Positions 1-10,790 of a DNA stretch of 64,000 nt are shown here, piece after piece. The DNA comes from Papaver somniferum (taxonomy: Eukaryota; Streptophyta; Magnoliopsida; Ranunculales; Papaveraceae). The notes below the pieces were generated by a model. It worked only from the letters and a program-made list of their open reading frames with translations. It was not told the origin of the DNA and searched no databases. Every line of letters starts with the position of its first letter. Position 1 is the first letter of the stretch. A program made the position numbers and the translations under genes. The stretch lies in NCBI RefSeq assembly GCF_003573695.1, contig NW_020639929.1, positions 958,406 through 1,022,405 of the forward strand. Reading direction: 5' to 3'.

Positions 1-183
1 CGGCAAGTACTCGGTCTCCTCGGCTAATTACTCGGCGAGTACTCGGTATTCTCGGTCGATTATTCGGTCTCCTCGGTCGATTACTCGGTTTTTCATCGGA
101 ATGACCTTGGACTCGGAAATCGCCTCGCTCATTTACCTTGTATCGAGTACTCGCCGATTACTCGGCCGAGGAGACCGATTTCG
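1..183. repeat. CTCGG-rich degenerate repeat with inverted arms
   Basis: Dense irregular repetition of ACTCGG, CTCGGTCGATTACTCGG and CTCCTCGG fills the start of the window. The stretch at about 12-45 also matches the reverse complement of about 142-178 (GGTCTCCTCGG and GGCGAGTACTCG on both arms), so it can fold back on itself. No coding potential is seen. It is cut by the window edge, so its full extent and nature are unknown. Confidence 0.6.
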
Positions 184-263
184 ATTACTTTGAGATATAG
201 AGGTTTAGATTTTAGAGAAGAAAGCAATAGTACTGCAACAGAAGAAGAGAAACAACAGTGCAT

Positions 264-849
264 CTATTTTTCCGTTGCCCTTTTGCCAAGTTTATATAGA
301 ATCCGTACAACTTTGTACTCATTTGCTGTAGAAATTTAACCAAATCCGAACAACCAATCATCAAACTCATGAGGATTGACAAATGGGTCTATAATTTCTG
401 GAAGCACAACATATTCTTTGGTTAAAAGGTTATAAACACAAATAGGTTTTTCAATTTCCTGTCAAGCAAGACAGAGTAACCCATTGAAGGAACCAACAAA
501 CAAAGAACCATTACCAATTTTGTTGTATTAATCTCTCTTATTAATCGGTTTTGTTAACTCATGATTCTGATCATCGTTATATTCGAAAAGTAATATCCTC
601 TCTCAGTTAAAGCAAGAAATCCCAAATCACATGAATCCTTGGCAGCAGATGGATGATTCAGATGATACAAGTGCATCTGAATGAATAATGGATCCTTAGA
701 AGCAATATCAACAATATTTCTCCAATTTCTGCAGACTGATTTGCAGTCAAGCACCGATTTTGCTAGTACACGAGTTAAAATATCTAATGCAACCTCGAGC
801 GGTATAGTTTGTTAAAATGATCCATGACGGAATTCTTAATAATCTTCAT
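264..849 (-). pseudogene. F-box protein pseudogene with F-box-associated domain remnant
   Basis: F-box proteins are substrate adaptors of SCF ubiquitin ligases. Reading leftwards from an ATG at 849, an F-box helix (LEVALDILTRV, then VLDCKSVCRNWRNIV) is followed by F-box-associated motifs (GSFNGLLCL, VYNLLTKEYVVLPE, NEYKVVRILYKLG). It is broken: an extra TA at about 803-806 shifts frame just before the F-box (the paralogous copy near 51.8 kb lacks it), a TGA follows the GLLCL motif, and a TAA interrupts the GFG...NEYKV motif near 341. The family call is firm from motif order. The subfamily is not determined. It lies in the duplicated base-layer locus. Confidence 0.75.
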
Positions 850-1622
850 ACTGAGAAACAACAACTTGTTAGGGTCTAAGAAATGGTGATGGAAACAAAA
901 TGGGGATTTTGTCCCTAGAATGAAGGAGTTAGGTTTCAAGAAATTCTTGAAACCTTTGTATAGAGATCCAGAGGTTTGATTCAAGAAATTTGTTAGGATT
1001 TTGATAAAGGAAACAACTGGAAAATAGGGGTTTTGAATATCTATCTGGGGAAGTGGAAAGAGATTAGCGTGATTTCTTGTATTTTGGGGGAGAGATGAGA
1101 GAAGGGTTTTTTATCTTTTATCTTCACAGACGTTAAAATAGGTTTGTATAACACTGTAACAGTATATTTTGAAGGTAAATTCTTAACCAAACTTTTGGCA
1201 CTAGGATATTAAGTGCAGATTGTGTGGGTTAGAAGGTGGGTTAAAATTCCATCCGTAGTTTTTGGGTCACACAACAATCTTTTTTCTTCTTTCTTTTTTT
1301 CTTCTATAAAATAAAATTATTTAAAAAAAAAACACCACACCATATGATAAAGATGAACAAAATATTTGGTGACATGTACCATGTTATGTATTATGTGGGT
1401 CCAAGAGAGCCCTTGTGCGCCCCACGTTGGTTGAAGCTATTACATACTACATATGTCTACCTTTCATGGATGAATATTCAGGATACAACCATCGGATGAG
1501 GAGCACATTGTGTTTATCACTAATAGAGGGTTGTTTCAAATCTATGTCGCTCGGTCTGTAAAATGTAGGATACACCTATCAGAGGCTGGTGGATAAGATA
1601 CTCAAAAATCTAAATGTTTCTT
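770..1622. other. Segmental duplication copy A (F-box 5' region and upstream DNA)
   Basis: This stretch aligns with 51772-52134 plus 54964-55383. Shared landmarks are the F-box start, GGTCCAAGAGAGCC, GATGAGGAGCACATT and ATCTAAATGTTTCTTTG. The alignment runs to 1622, where the retroelement begins. It resumes on the far side of that element at 28637-28798. Besides the start of the F-box pseudogene I see no gene here. Confidence 0.75.
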
Positions 1623-3068
1623 TGCCGAAATAGATTCTGAAAGTAATGACTGTAAATCTAAAGCATGGGACATCAAAACACTTAATCTAAGCATGACCCA
1701 TCAATTGAAATCACAACCATTCAAGAGAAATCATAAATCAATTCAATTTTAGTGCAAAAAGTCATATAAAGAATTAATAGAATTACCACAATGATGAAAA
1801 AGGGCTTCCTCCATCGTCCCAGTGTTGGGTTTAGCTCCTCGTATCAAAAACATGCTCAAAATATTTATTCATGGCTCCAAAGTGTTTGAAGAAAGTGAAA
1901 ATACAAGAAAAAGATAAAACAAATCAATTGCAACGTGTATAAGCGTTCCAGACTGACTGTTACAAAGGACTACAGAGAATATAAGACTGCCTCCTAAACG
2001 GTACTTCTCTGCTGCTGTAACTAAACTACACCTCTCTGCGACTGACTTAGGACGTCAGTTCTTCTTCTTCTTCCTTCTCTTCCCTGAAAGTGCAGAAACG
2101 ACTCTGCAACTTTCTTTCTCCGAGCAAAGACCTCTGTTGTCTCTCCCTAAGCCTCTGTATCAACCCAAAACTCTCTACCCTTTTTTCTTAATACTCCTCC
2201 AAGACTATATATACACCACAGTCCAAGAATATTGCTTCCAAATCTTTTTTTCTTTCACCAAAAGACTCGGGATTTTTCCTTTTTCTCTCTACTTACGCGT
2301 TTACAATAGGAGCTGATTTATTCCAAAGGTAAACTCAAGTCAGAAGATAAGATATTCTCCCTGATTTCCTCCATGTAACTTCCATACTCCAACCAATTCT
2401 CTTTCCTTGTTTAACCGAGAAAATATTAGACTTCCCTTTCCTTACGATTCTAAAACAGTATCTTTCCTGTTTTGATTAAAACCCTCTTTAGTAAATATAG
2501 GATGCGATCCTAGACGTACATATGCTCTCTTCATATATCACGTATCTTCCCAAATCATCAACAGACCCAACAAAGTTTCCACCTCCTCTGTTTTATCCAA
2601 AACCCATGTAGATTTCCTTTTTTCACGTAACGGAAGTCATTACCAAGCTTGTGCTGTAACAGACTATTTCGGACCCAATCCAGTGAGAAAGTCCAATAAT
2701 AGCTCGCTTGAATCTTTCCCAGAATTTCACGCGGTGGCTGTAATTTTTCCCGCCAATTTGCTAACTTTGAACTGTGAAAAAGAGATGTCCCCTAACCTCT
2801 GATGGGGTGTCTTTATCAGCTGGGTGCCCTGGGGTGCAAACAGCAAGTGGGTGTCCCTTAGTAATTAGGATGCCCCTTATCCAAACTGAGAGTCCGAATA
2901 ATAATTTTCTCTACCGAGCTCAAATACCACTTTTCGAGCCAATTTTCCCGCAAAAACTTATTTCTCCAAAAACACCTACAAAGACATAAAATAACCAAAT
3001 AAGTACAAAATCGAGCACTAACAATATATACAATTGAGATCAAAATAGACACATAAACGCGTCTATCA
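1623..3068 (-). repeat. 3' LTR of outer element, terminally truncated
   Basis: Starts TGATAGACGCG at 3068 (minus strand) and matches the 5' LTR at 26998-28636 almost base for base. About 27 bp near 2828-2854 are present here but absent from the other LTR. It stops at about 1623, some 200 bp short of the LTR end seen at 26998, and joins host DNA directly there. Confidence 0.8.
2205..2215 (-). promoter_or_regulatory. LTR TATA box
   Basis: TGTATATATAG on the minus strand, at the same place in both LTRs of the outer element (other copy at 27798-27808). It is the likely core promoter of the element, placed by position and sequence only. Confidence 0.5.
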
Positions 3069-3080
3069 AATACCCCCAAA
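3069..3080 (-). promoter_or_regulatory. Polypurine tract of outer element
   Basis: TTTGGGGGTATT on the minus strand directly abuts the 3' LTR start, the position expected for the plus-strand DNA primer of an LTR element. The gag-pol relative has TTTTGGGGTATT at the same place (12250-12261). Confidence 0.6.
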
Positions 3081-3534
3081 CTTATTATTTGCTAGTCCTC
3101 GAGCAAATCAAATCTAAAAAATGAAATCCTAACTCACTGTCGCAGGCATCGTCGGTTGCATTTAGCGTATGCAATAAGCCTTTAAACCCCTAGGTGGCCC
3201 TAGTGGCCGAGTTATAGTCTCGGGAGGGCATACCAGAGATATACCCACACAACCTTTACTCCAGACCTTAACTATCTACGCAGAACCTTGGAAGGCACTA
3301 AAAAACCTCCTTGGTTGGCATACTTATTGACTACAGGAGGAAGTACCCTGATGCGAAATTCCAATTGTTGTACACGAGTTTGCACTCAAGCATACTAAAA
3401 TTCATATATAAGTGACAGAGCTCTACTCAGATAGTCGCACTATGGACATCAATATCCGGAGTCAAAACTAATCACATGCATAGATCAAGAAGATGGATAT
3501 AGAGAAAAACATAGATGGTTTTGATGTTTGCTAG
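3081..3534 (-). other. 3' untranslated region of outer element (distal part)
   Basis: Non-coding. It parallels 12262-12610 next to the middle LTR (CTTGGAAGGCACTAAA, CAGGAGGAAGTACCCTGATG, GACAGAGCTCTACTCAGATA). It is cut at 3534 by the CACTA element and continues at 23975. A fragment of the same region is embedded in the DNA transposon at 52566-52676. Confidence 0.7.
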
Positions 3535-3559
3535 CACTAGTAGAAAATGGGGGTTTAGC

Positions 3560-6423
3560 TACCCACATCCGAGACCCTCATTAATGGTAGTTGGACCGCG
3601 GACCACACATAGCGGTCTCTGATATAATAAAAACCCGGACCATATCCGAGAGCCTACTAAGCCGTCTCAGAATGAAAAATTTTATTTACCCTTGTATCCC
3701 TCTTGGAACTCCGATTCAGAGACCATTAGGCATACACTGCAGTTATGTCTGATGAACGGCTGGAGATGTATAAGATTTGAACAATCGATTGAGATGAGAT
3801 GGATGGCTGGATCGGGAAGAATAGACCTCGTCATTATCGAGGATAAAGATATCTTCTCCTTCTGTCTGCGCCTCATCTTTCTCCTCTTCACACTCACTAC
3901 TCAGTACTCCCTCCCATCCATCTCTTCTCCAACGTCAGCTCGTTTTTCCCTCTCCCTCCAACCACCACCAGCTACCTTCACAACAATCATCAATCTACCG
4001 CATCCATGAACAACACCAACACCGATCTTCAGCACACAAACAACACCGATCTTGTTCTTATTTTTTTTTTGGTTTGTTTACCAAACAGAAAATAAAATCA
4101 CCAAATTCCATGAACAAGAATTCATGTCTATATCCCCTAAATCAAAACTCTAATTTCATATGAAAATCCACATTATTTGCAGAGGAAACCAGTAGATCTC
4201 AAATTATGTTTAGATTTGGAATGAAATTAGGGATTTGATTTGGGGCTTTTCTTAGGGTTTCACTAAATTGTGTTTGTTGAAATTTTCATTAATTTTTGTG
4301 TTGATTTGGTATCAAAATTCTTGGGATTGGGTTTGATTCTGCAAACGAAGGCATTTAATTAGGGTTTTATTTCCTTCATCTACAACTACCAAAACCGTAT
4401 CTTCGTTTTTTATCATCACAACCTTAATTTTTCCCATTTCTCACCTGTCACTACTAACATTCTCTGAATTTTTCACTCTACTATCTATTTTTAGAGATCT
4501 AAACTTTAGATATGATTAATTTGTGGTTTTTATTTACAGATTGTTTAAGAGTTTAAATAATTTTAGATTTTTCTTACAAGATGAGAAGAAAACAACCCCT
4601 TTACTTTTCAAATCTAGGGTTTTAATTCTCTTTATTTTGAGGATTTTGATATTTTTGGGGATTTCTTTGTGTTTAGTATTGAGTTCGACCCTGAAGTTAA
4701 TAAACAAATAGACATTTCTATTTAAGCAATTTATTTGTTTGATGAAATGACAAATAGAGTTTTGATGAGTATCTAATATCTTGAAGTTTTGTGTTTTTTT
4801 GCTGGATGTATAGGCAAATGCACAGGAGAAAGGATTAGTTGTTGAATTCAGAGTCACTGTGTAAGTATGATTATGGAAGAGAAGCATCTAGTGGTTATTC
4901 AACTCCAAAAAATTGATGCAGGAGAGGACAATATGAGGAGTTCCAAGGGTTTGGTAATATCCTTTGCACACTTGTCTTATGCTTGTTTACTTGATTTGTC
5001 AGTTGCTTTGATGTTGTTATATTGGAGATGAGTATCATTATATTGGAGATGAGTATCATTATGCTAGATTATTCGGAGTCATCGTGTAAGTATGATTATG
5101 GAAGAGGAGCATCTGGTGGTTATTCAACTCCAAAAAATTGATGCAGGAGAGGACAACATGAGGAGTTCCAAGGGTTTGGTAATATCCTTTGCACACTTGT
5201 CTTATGTTTATTTACTTGATTTGTCAATTGCTTTGATGTTGTTATATTGGAGATGAGTATCATTATAATTGATTAGTACTAATGCAATATATTTGGAAGA
5301 TAATTTTGTTTTATGGGACTGTGTTAATGGTGGAGTGGTTTAGTTCTGTCCTTTGCACTTCATACCCTACAGGATGGTGTGATTGTTATAGAATAAGCTT
5401 GGGGTTTGATAGACCAAAGCTGCACACTTCTTACACTCGATATAATTCGTGATTAGTCCATGTTCCGTATTCCAAGACCTGGTGTAATTTTGGTGGTGGT
5501 ATTGTTTATGAAGATCTTTAAAGTGATTATAGACAAAAATATTTTATGGGTTTGCATAATGTCCAGTTAAGAAAGATTCTAGAGCCTTATAGTATGTTAA
5601 AAGAGGTATCATAAAACTGGAGTCCATGAAAGTGCTTTACCGCTAGAGATAAGGAGTTTTCTACTAAGTGTTGATCAAAGTGAATCATTTATCCTTCAAC
5701 CTAACAACAAATTCTGAAGTTTTGCTTATTGTGGTGGTACTCTTGATGTCATGCGTACATTTGGGGCTTATATTTGCTTCTTTATGTTTGGCAATCAGGT
5801 CACACCTAACCGCAGACAATTTATTCCAAGCAAAGTTCCATCTGGAGTTCCACGAAGGCTTTATACTCTTCTTCTATGGGAATCCGCATCATTATATCAA
5901 CAGTTTGCAAGGTAATTACTTAGATCAACCTACTTGCACAAATTATAATCATACTTGCACAAATTATAATCATTACTTATCGTATATGGCTGAAATGTTT
6001 TACCGAAACTGCAGGATACGGGAAAAGTCTCACCGGCTTACATTTTTGTTTTCATTATAACCCAGACCAGAGAAGAACAACTACAACTATTATAGAAAGA
6101 CTAATAAATAAATCACATATAAATATCTATATACACACTGCATCTAAGAATCCCTTGTCAATGCTCTAGTTCTGGTCATTGCTTAGAAGTCTTGTGAAAT
6201 TTGTTGTTGCAGACATATGATGTATGCATGGTGTCTTCAACATGATGTCATACTTTTGTTTGAACCACTAACAATCTAAGTGCCTTGTGAGTACACATAT
6301 ATCAAAACTTGTGAGTAGACATATATCAAAACCTGCACAAATTTGGTTGTTCTTGTGTTTCTTAGGGTCTTTATTAAAGTACTATGTAGCATAGTTGATA
6401 ATATTTTTAAATGATGTTGTAGT
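3560..6423. other. CACTA left arm, no identified gene
   Basis: AT-rich DNA with only short open frames. A stretch at about 5801-5911 is exon-like: it is preceded by an AG after TTTGGCAATC, followed by GTAATT, and open in one frame (SKVPSGVPRRLYTLLLWES). I cannot name the protein. A 225-bp tandem duplication lies at 4851-5266. No transposase motifs were recognised. Confidence 0.5.
4851..5266. repeat. Tandem duplication, unit 225 bp
   Basis: The unit starts at GAGTC 4851 and again at 5076. Both hold GTAAGTATGATTATGGAAGA, TTCAACTCCAAAAAATTGAT and TTGCACACTTGTCTTATG with few differences. A 21-bp word (TATTGGAGATGAGTATCATTA) is further doubled at the junction. It is non-coding as far as I can see. 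Confidence 0.8.
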
Positions 6424-6469
6424 AATGAGGTTCAAACTCTCGGACTTGTGAAGATTAAATTTAAAGATT

Positions 6470-7800
6470 TGATAAAATTATATATACAAAAATATTAACA
6501 ACGGGTGCGAGAGGTAACCAAGACACTAGATTCCACTATTATGCAAAATTGAATGATAAATATTTCAAAACTCTATTCAATTCTTAAGTCCTCTTTTATC
6601 TTTAATTCACTATCAATCATACAGATTCTCAAACATTATTTGTAAACCTTAAGCATAGATTATCAAGAGATTAAACCAAGCATAACCTATCAAACTGAAT
6701 AACAAATAATTAAGACAATCATTCAAATAATTTAAAACTCTGCAAAAGCAGCGATTAGGTGAATCATATAATTAAATGAAATAGTTACCCATTTATGTTG
6801 CGTGAATAGCTTCCTCCATTGCCTTGGTTACGAGGGAATTAGATGCTCATCATGTTGGAAAACCTCTCAAAATATTTCATTGATGCTCAAAAATGGTTTA
6901 CAAATGATGAGAATATGAGAAATACAATAAAACCGGGTTTGTAACAATTATATTTGTTACAAACCAGAGAACTATGACCCTCAGTGACAAAATAAGACTG
7001 CTTCAGCTGTGTCGCAAACACTGTAGCAAATAAGTCTGCCTGATGTACGACCCACATGTGTGAGTCGTTATTACTGTAGAAAAACGACTGCTGGTGCAGG
7101 TCCGTTCTTCGTGTTCTTCATGTTCATCATCATCATCAGCAGCAGAAACCGAGTTTGGGAAAACTCGAATTTCTTCTTCTCTGGCTCTCCTCAGCCCCCC
7201 AGACTCTCGACACCCTTTCTACTCAACCCCAGCAACCTATTTATAGCCAACAGACCCATCGAACCTCGCTCATTCACTCCATATAATTCTCTTTAACTCG
7301 GCAGTAAAGAAAATATTTTTGGGAATATTTTCTTTCCTGTTTCATCTTATCACGCGTTTTCAAGCCTCCAAATTACCATATTTAACTCCTTCACGCTCCA
7401 ACAGGCTGTGAGGGTCTTCCATGCACGCACAAAACATGTTGAATCTTCTCCAAATCACGTGAAACCCGTGATATACACGAACTTCCCTGTTTTCAACCTG
7501 TGAATTGTTTAGCTGATTCTAGCCAATTCTGGTCGAACCAAACGCCCACAGTGTGTTTAATAGGTCATATCACAACTATCTACCAAAAATCAGCCATTGA
7601 ATCTCCCTAGAACACGTTCAACAATTCGATCAAAAATCTGCAGAAGTGTTCTCCATTTTCCCGCCAAAAACAAAATTCAAATGGAGAAGATGACCTCCCC
7701 CTAATCCTGTACTGGGGAGCGAATAGCAGATGCCTTTTGGGGTGACCTGGGGTGCCCCTTAGTAATTGAGGTTCCCCTTATCCAACGGTGAGAGTCCGAA
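6470..7800 (-). repeat. Left, diverged Athila-type LTR
   Basis: Resembles the middle LTR in order: TAGCTTCCTCCATTGCC near 6810, AACCTCTCAAAATATTTCATTGATG near 6860, polypyrimidine with serine-like repeats near 7120, CTTCCCTGTTTTCAACCTG, and GGGGTGACCTGGGGTGCCCC near 7740. Similarity is lower than between the other two LTRs, and the LTR start (TGATAG with its PPT) is missing at the right, so the end is truncated or replaced. Confidence 0.6.
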
Positions 7801-9106
7801 TAACACGTGTCCTCCGGGGTGACCTATGAGGACATACAAATTCTCAACCTATCTCCAAGTAAGTAGAATGCTAGAGAAATTAAAGGTGTCAGCTTTAAAG
7901 ATGACTGAAGAAAAGGGGAGACACATCCGCACCACTGCTAGATAAAGAGATATCCGCTACATAGCTAGATAAACATTGTAAGATGCGTCCGCTGCTTTAC
8001 AGCTGGATAAGATTAGGAGAGAGATAAAAATGAGAGGGACATCTGCTACACAGCTGGACTAATTATGTGTGATGAGTTAAACCAGTGATAGAAAGATCTT
8101 GTGCCAGATTAAAAGCAGACTAACAAAGCAACCAAAATGCATCTTTCTTCGACTCTCTCACAGTGCTCAGTAGAAATAACGTCTTCTTCGGTCTTCAACT
8201 GTTGATGATAAACTCTCGAACCTCATAGAACCTTGACAATTAACTCTTCTCTTCGATTTCTTGCTTGCCTTATAAATTTCTTCTTCCCTATGGCCTTATT
8301 GAACAAAAAGAACGTAATGATGTTTCATTTTTTATTTTCATTTTTCATTCATTTTTTTTTTTTTTGATGAACAAAAAATTACAAGACAAAAATTTACATG
8401 GCCATGAGAGAAGGACTTTCAAAACTTGGATCTTCGCAACTTGTGATGTCTTGGTATCATGGATTCTAACAACTTATATCATTTGCTCTTATAACTTCAA
8501 CTTTGATTTTTGAATTATTCTCTTCTATTGTTGCTTCTAAACCTAAAACGTCTTCACTTTCTTCATAGAATTTGATATCGCTCCGCTTGTTGATGATGAT
8601 AAGTTTCTACTGAGAGAGAGTCGCAATCCAGTAACTAAGACTACATTGTGAGGTTTCTTTGTCTTTCTTGCATTTCCCTGACCTACTTGCCTTTCCATCA
8701 TGTATGGTTAGGTCCATCACGGTTACCCTCTAAAAGGAACAAGTTCTCTCCTGAATTTCAAGGATCTCAATGTCTTTTTCTCTAATGTCTCAATAAGTTG
8801 TTATCCCTAGCATTCCAATTTCTATCTTTTCGGTGACAAACAGTATGTAAACTTAGCTAACCGGATACCATGTGACGCTAGAAGTTTCAAAAATGCAACT
8901 AAAAAGTTTCTCCCATACCCCCAAACTCAAATCTAACATTGTCCTCAATGTTCTAAAGATAAAATTAAAAGCATATGAACAAAGAGAAACTGTTACCATT
9001 TGAAGCAAAAGGGTTAAGGAAAGATATTACCATGTTGCATGAGATTGGGTTACCTCCCAAGAAGTGCTAAGTTTAAAGTCTTCAGCCAGACATCGGAAGG
9101 AATTAG
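7801..9106 (-). other. 3' untranslated region after the 557-aa ORF
   Basis: No ORF of note. The part nearest the ORF (about 8890-9040) matches the corresponding region of the gag-pol element (about 13165-13260; CCCCCAAACT, TCTAACATTGTCCTCAATGT), evidence that the two element types share their 3' region. The part at 7860-8080 is peculiar to this copy and includes a short repeated motif. Confidence 0.55.
7924..8063. repeat. Four imperfect copies of an ATCCGCTAC...AGCTGGATAA motif
   Basis: CATCCGCACCACTGCTAGAT, TATCCGCTACATAGCTAGAT, CGTCCGCTGCTTTACAGCTG and CATCTGCTACACAGCTGGAC occur in a row at irregular spacing. Function is unknown; possibly a cis-acting or structured segment of the retroelement 3' region. 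Confidence 0.5.
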
Positions 9107-10780
9107 TCACCTCATAGAATCATATATAAGTAGCCGGAATAATTGTGAGTCATCTGGATCAAAAAGTGCTAACCACAAGAAGAGGAAACTGCAACAGACC
9201 AAGAAGATACCGAACATACCCTTATTTAACTTTTTGTTTAAGACAACTATCTCTAGTTGTGGCTCAGGTTCAGGCTCTATAAAAGGGTCTAAATAAAATG
9301 CTTTCATATGCTGGACTTCCTCAAAAGAAGGATTCTTAAGATCAGGTTGTAGAGTCTGGAAATACTCAAGTAGGAACTTAGAAGCACATAACAATAACCT
9401 GAACAACTGCGGATCCTTAAAGTCAATTAGACTTGACTCACAAAACTGAACACAATGAAAGAGTTGGTCTTCCGTAAGAAAATGTGTCGACCCTATTCTC
9501 CTAAAGTAATTAGGTTTAGTCTCAAAACTTAATAACCGACACATCTTAAAATCAAATGTTCCCACAATTGGAAGAAAATTTGTTGGTGGGAAAACAAAGT
9601 CAATCTTGGTATCATAGCCTGGGTCAACCACATCAACCAGAGGATGGGTTTCTAACAACTGAGCTTCTCTTTGGACATCATTAGGTTCAGGAAAAAGTAT
9701 ACGAAGATAATCTTGTAAGATGGTTGAGGCACAAATGTCAAGTCCTACACGAGGGAAATTTTTAAGAGTTAAAGCACACGGAGAATGATAATCACCCCCA
9801 AACTTAGAGTTTTCTGTGTCTCTAGAAAGACTAGTCACAACTTCCCTAATTTCTAGGTCATCGAATTCCCGAAAATGGTCAATTGATTCTTCTAAGTCGG
9901 GTTCATCCTCACTCATCTCTACGGGTATATCTTCTTCATCTAATATTATTGTTTCTAAGTCTCTAGACTCTAAAACAGCATTTTCGGAATAAACCCGTTC
10001 CTCTAAACCACTATCGGCTTCGTAATCAAAAGGAAAAACTACATCGTCTAAAACGATGGTATCCCTAATCAAATCCTCGTCCTTTTGAATAGGTGAATAA
10101 TCATAAAAATTATTTGGATTTGAACTAGAAATAATATAATCATTATAAAGCTCAATTGGATTAATAGATTCCTGATTACTATGCCTACATATTTCAGATT
10201 CTTCATTACTACTATCCTCATCATCATAATAGTACAAAGATGATTGAACCTTATCTAAATAAGTAGTGTCTTTTATTCTAGCCTCGTCCTCTAAATTAGG
10301 CAAATATTCACTATTGATATCAAGGGTATAATTAGAAACCCTATTTTGGAAATTTAGATTATTTCGAGCAGCATTAGCCAACTGTTCATTTTCTGCCTCT
10401 AGACGTGCCATAATTTCACTGAGCATAACACTTATACGTTTACCACTCTCGTTTATCATCTCAGAATATCGTGTACACTCTTCTTTTGAACTATTCATTG
10501 CAACTAAACGTTTATACGTCCTTTCAATCCGTTGTTGGGTCTCTTCTAGAGATGGAACAGGTTTAGAAATATCATAATCAAGACTAGTTTCAAAAAACGA
10601 GTAACTAGTACTACAATGTTCCTGATTTTCTTTCTCGTAAGACCAATTCGCGTGTGGATAGTAATTGGGATCACCATGGTATGAACCATAACCTTGAAAA
10701 GGTCGGCGTTCCCAACTACTATTCCCACCATGGTCATAAAAATGATGATGTCCATATTCAAAAATTTGATGTATTTTCAA
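9107..10780 (-). CDS. 557-aa conserved retroelement protein with C-terminal membrane segment
   Basis: Open for 557 codons without stop. The N-terminal part is rich in His, Tyr and Asn, followed by a predicted helical part (about 75-145), a strongly acidic middle (about 165-320), a conserved C-terminal block (FPPTNFLPIVGTFDFKMC, LIDFKDPQLFRLLLCASKFL), an EPEPEP hinge, and a hydrophobic stretch FGIFLVCCSFLFLWLALF before a short tail repeating the motif (DSQLFRLL). A decayed homologue lies at 24813-26434 in the outer element. It has no gag, protease or polymerase motif, so its function is unknown; an envelope-like or accessory membrane protein is speculation. It stays open while the adjoining gag-pol is full of frameshifts. 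The usual leader upstream is missing, and the N-terminus differs from the homologue's, so the start is uncertain. Confidence 0.7.
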   Translation of the reverse strand: MKIHQIFEYGHHHFYDHGGNSSWERRPFQGYGSYHGDPNYYPHANWSYEKENQEHCSTSYSFFETSLDYDISKPVPSLEETQQRIERTYKRLVAMNSSKEECTRYSEMINESGKRISVMLSEIMARLEAENEQLANAARNNLNFQNRVSNYTLDINSEYLPNLEDEARIKDTTYLDKVQSSLYYYDDEDSSNEESEICRHSNQESINPIELYNDYIISSSNPNNFYDYSPIQKDEDLIRDTIVLDDVVFPFDYEADSGLEERVYSENAVLESRDLETIILDEEDIPVEMSEDEPDLEESIDHFREFDDLEIREVVTSLSRDTENSKFGGDYHSPCALTLKNFPRVGLDICASTILQDYLRILFPEPNDVQREAQLLETHPLVDVVDPGYDTKIDFVFPPTNFLPIVGTFDFKMCRLLSFETKPNYFRRIGSTHFLTEDQLFHCVQFCESSLIDFKDPQLFRLLLCASKFLLEYFQTLQPDLKNPSFEEVQHMKAFYLDPFIEPEPEPQLEIVVLNKKLNKGMFGIFLVCCSFLFLWLALFDPDDSQLFRLLIYDSMR

Positions 10781-10790
10781 ATGGTTGTAG

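Noticed and set aside
264..849. F-box locus as an intact gene with introns
   Set aside because: The frame breaks lack splice signals, and the paralogous copy shows the first one to be a 2-bp insertion.
3682..4009. Overlapping open frames on both strands near the CACTA left end
   Set aside because: No recognisable motif, no splice or start context, and they lie in CACTA subterminal DNA. Treated as chance.
9107..10780. The 557-aa ORF as a host gene
   Set aside because: A homologue lies between LTRs in the outer element and its flanks are retroelement sequence.
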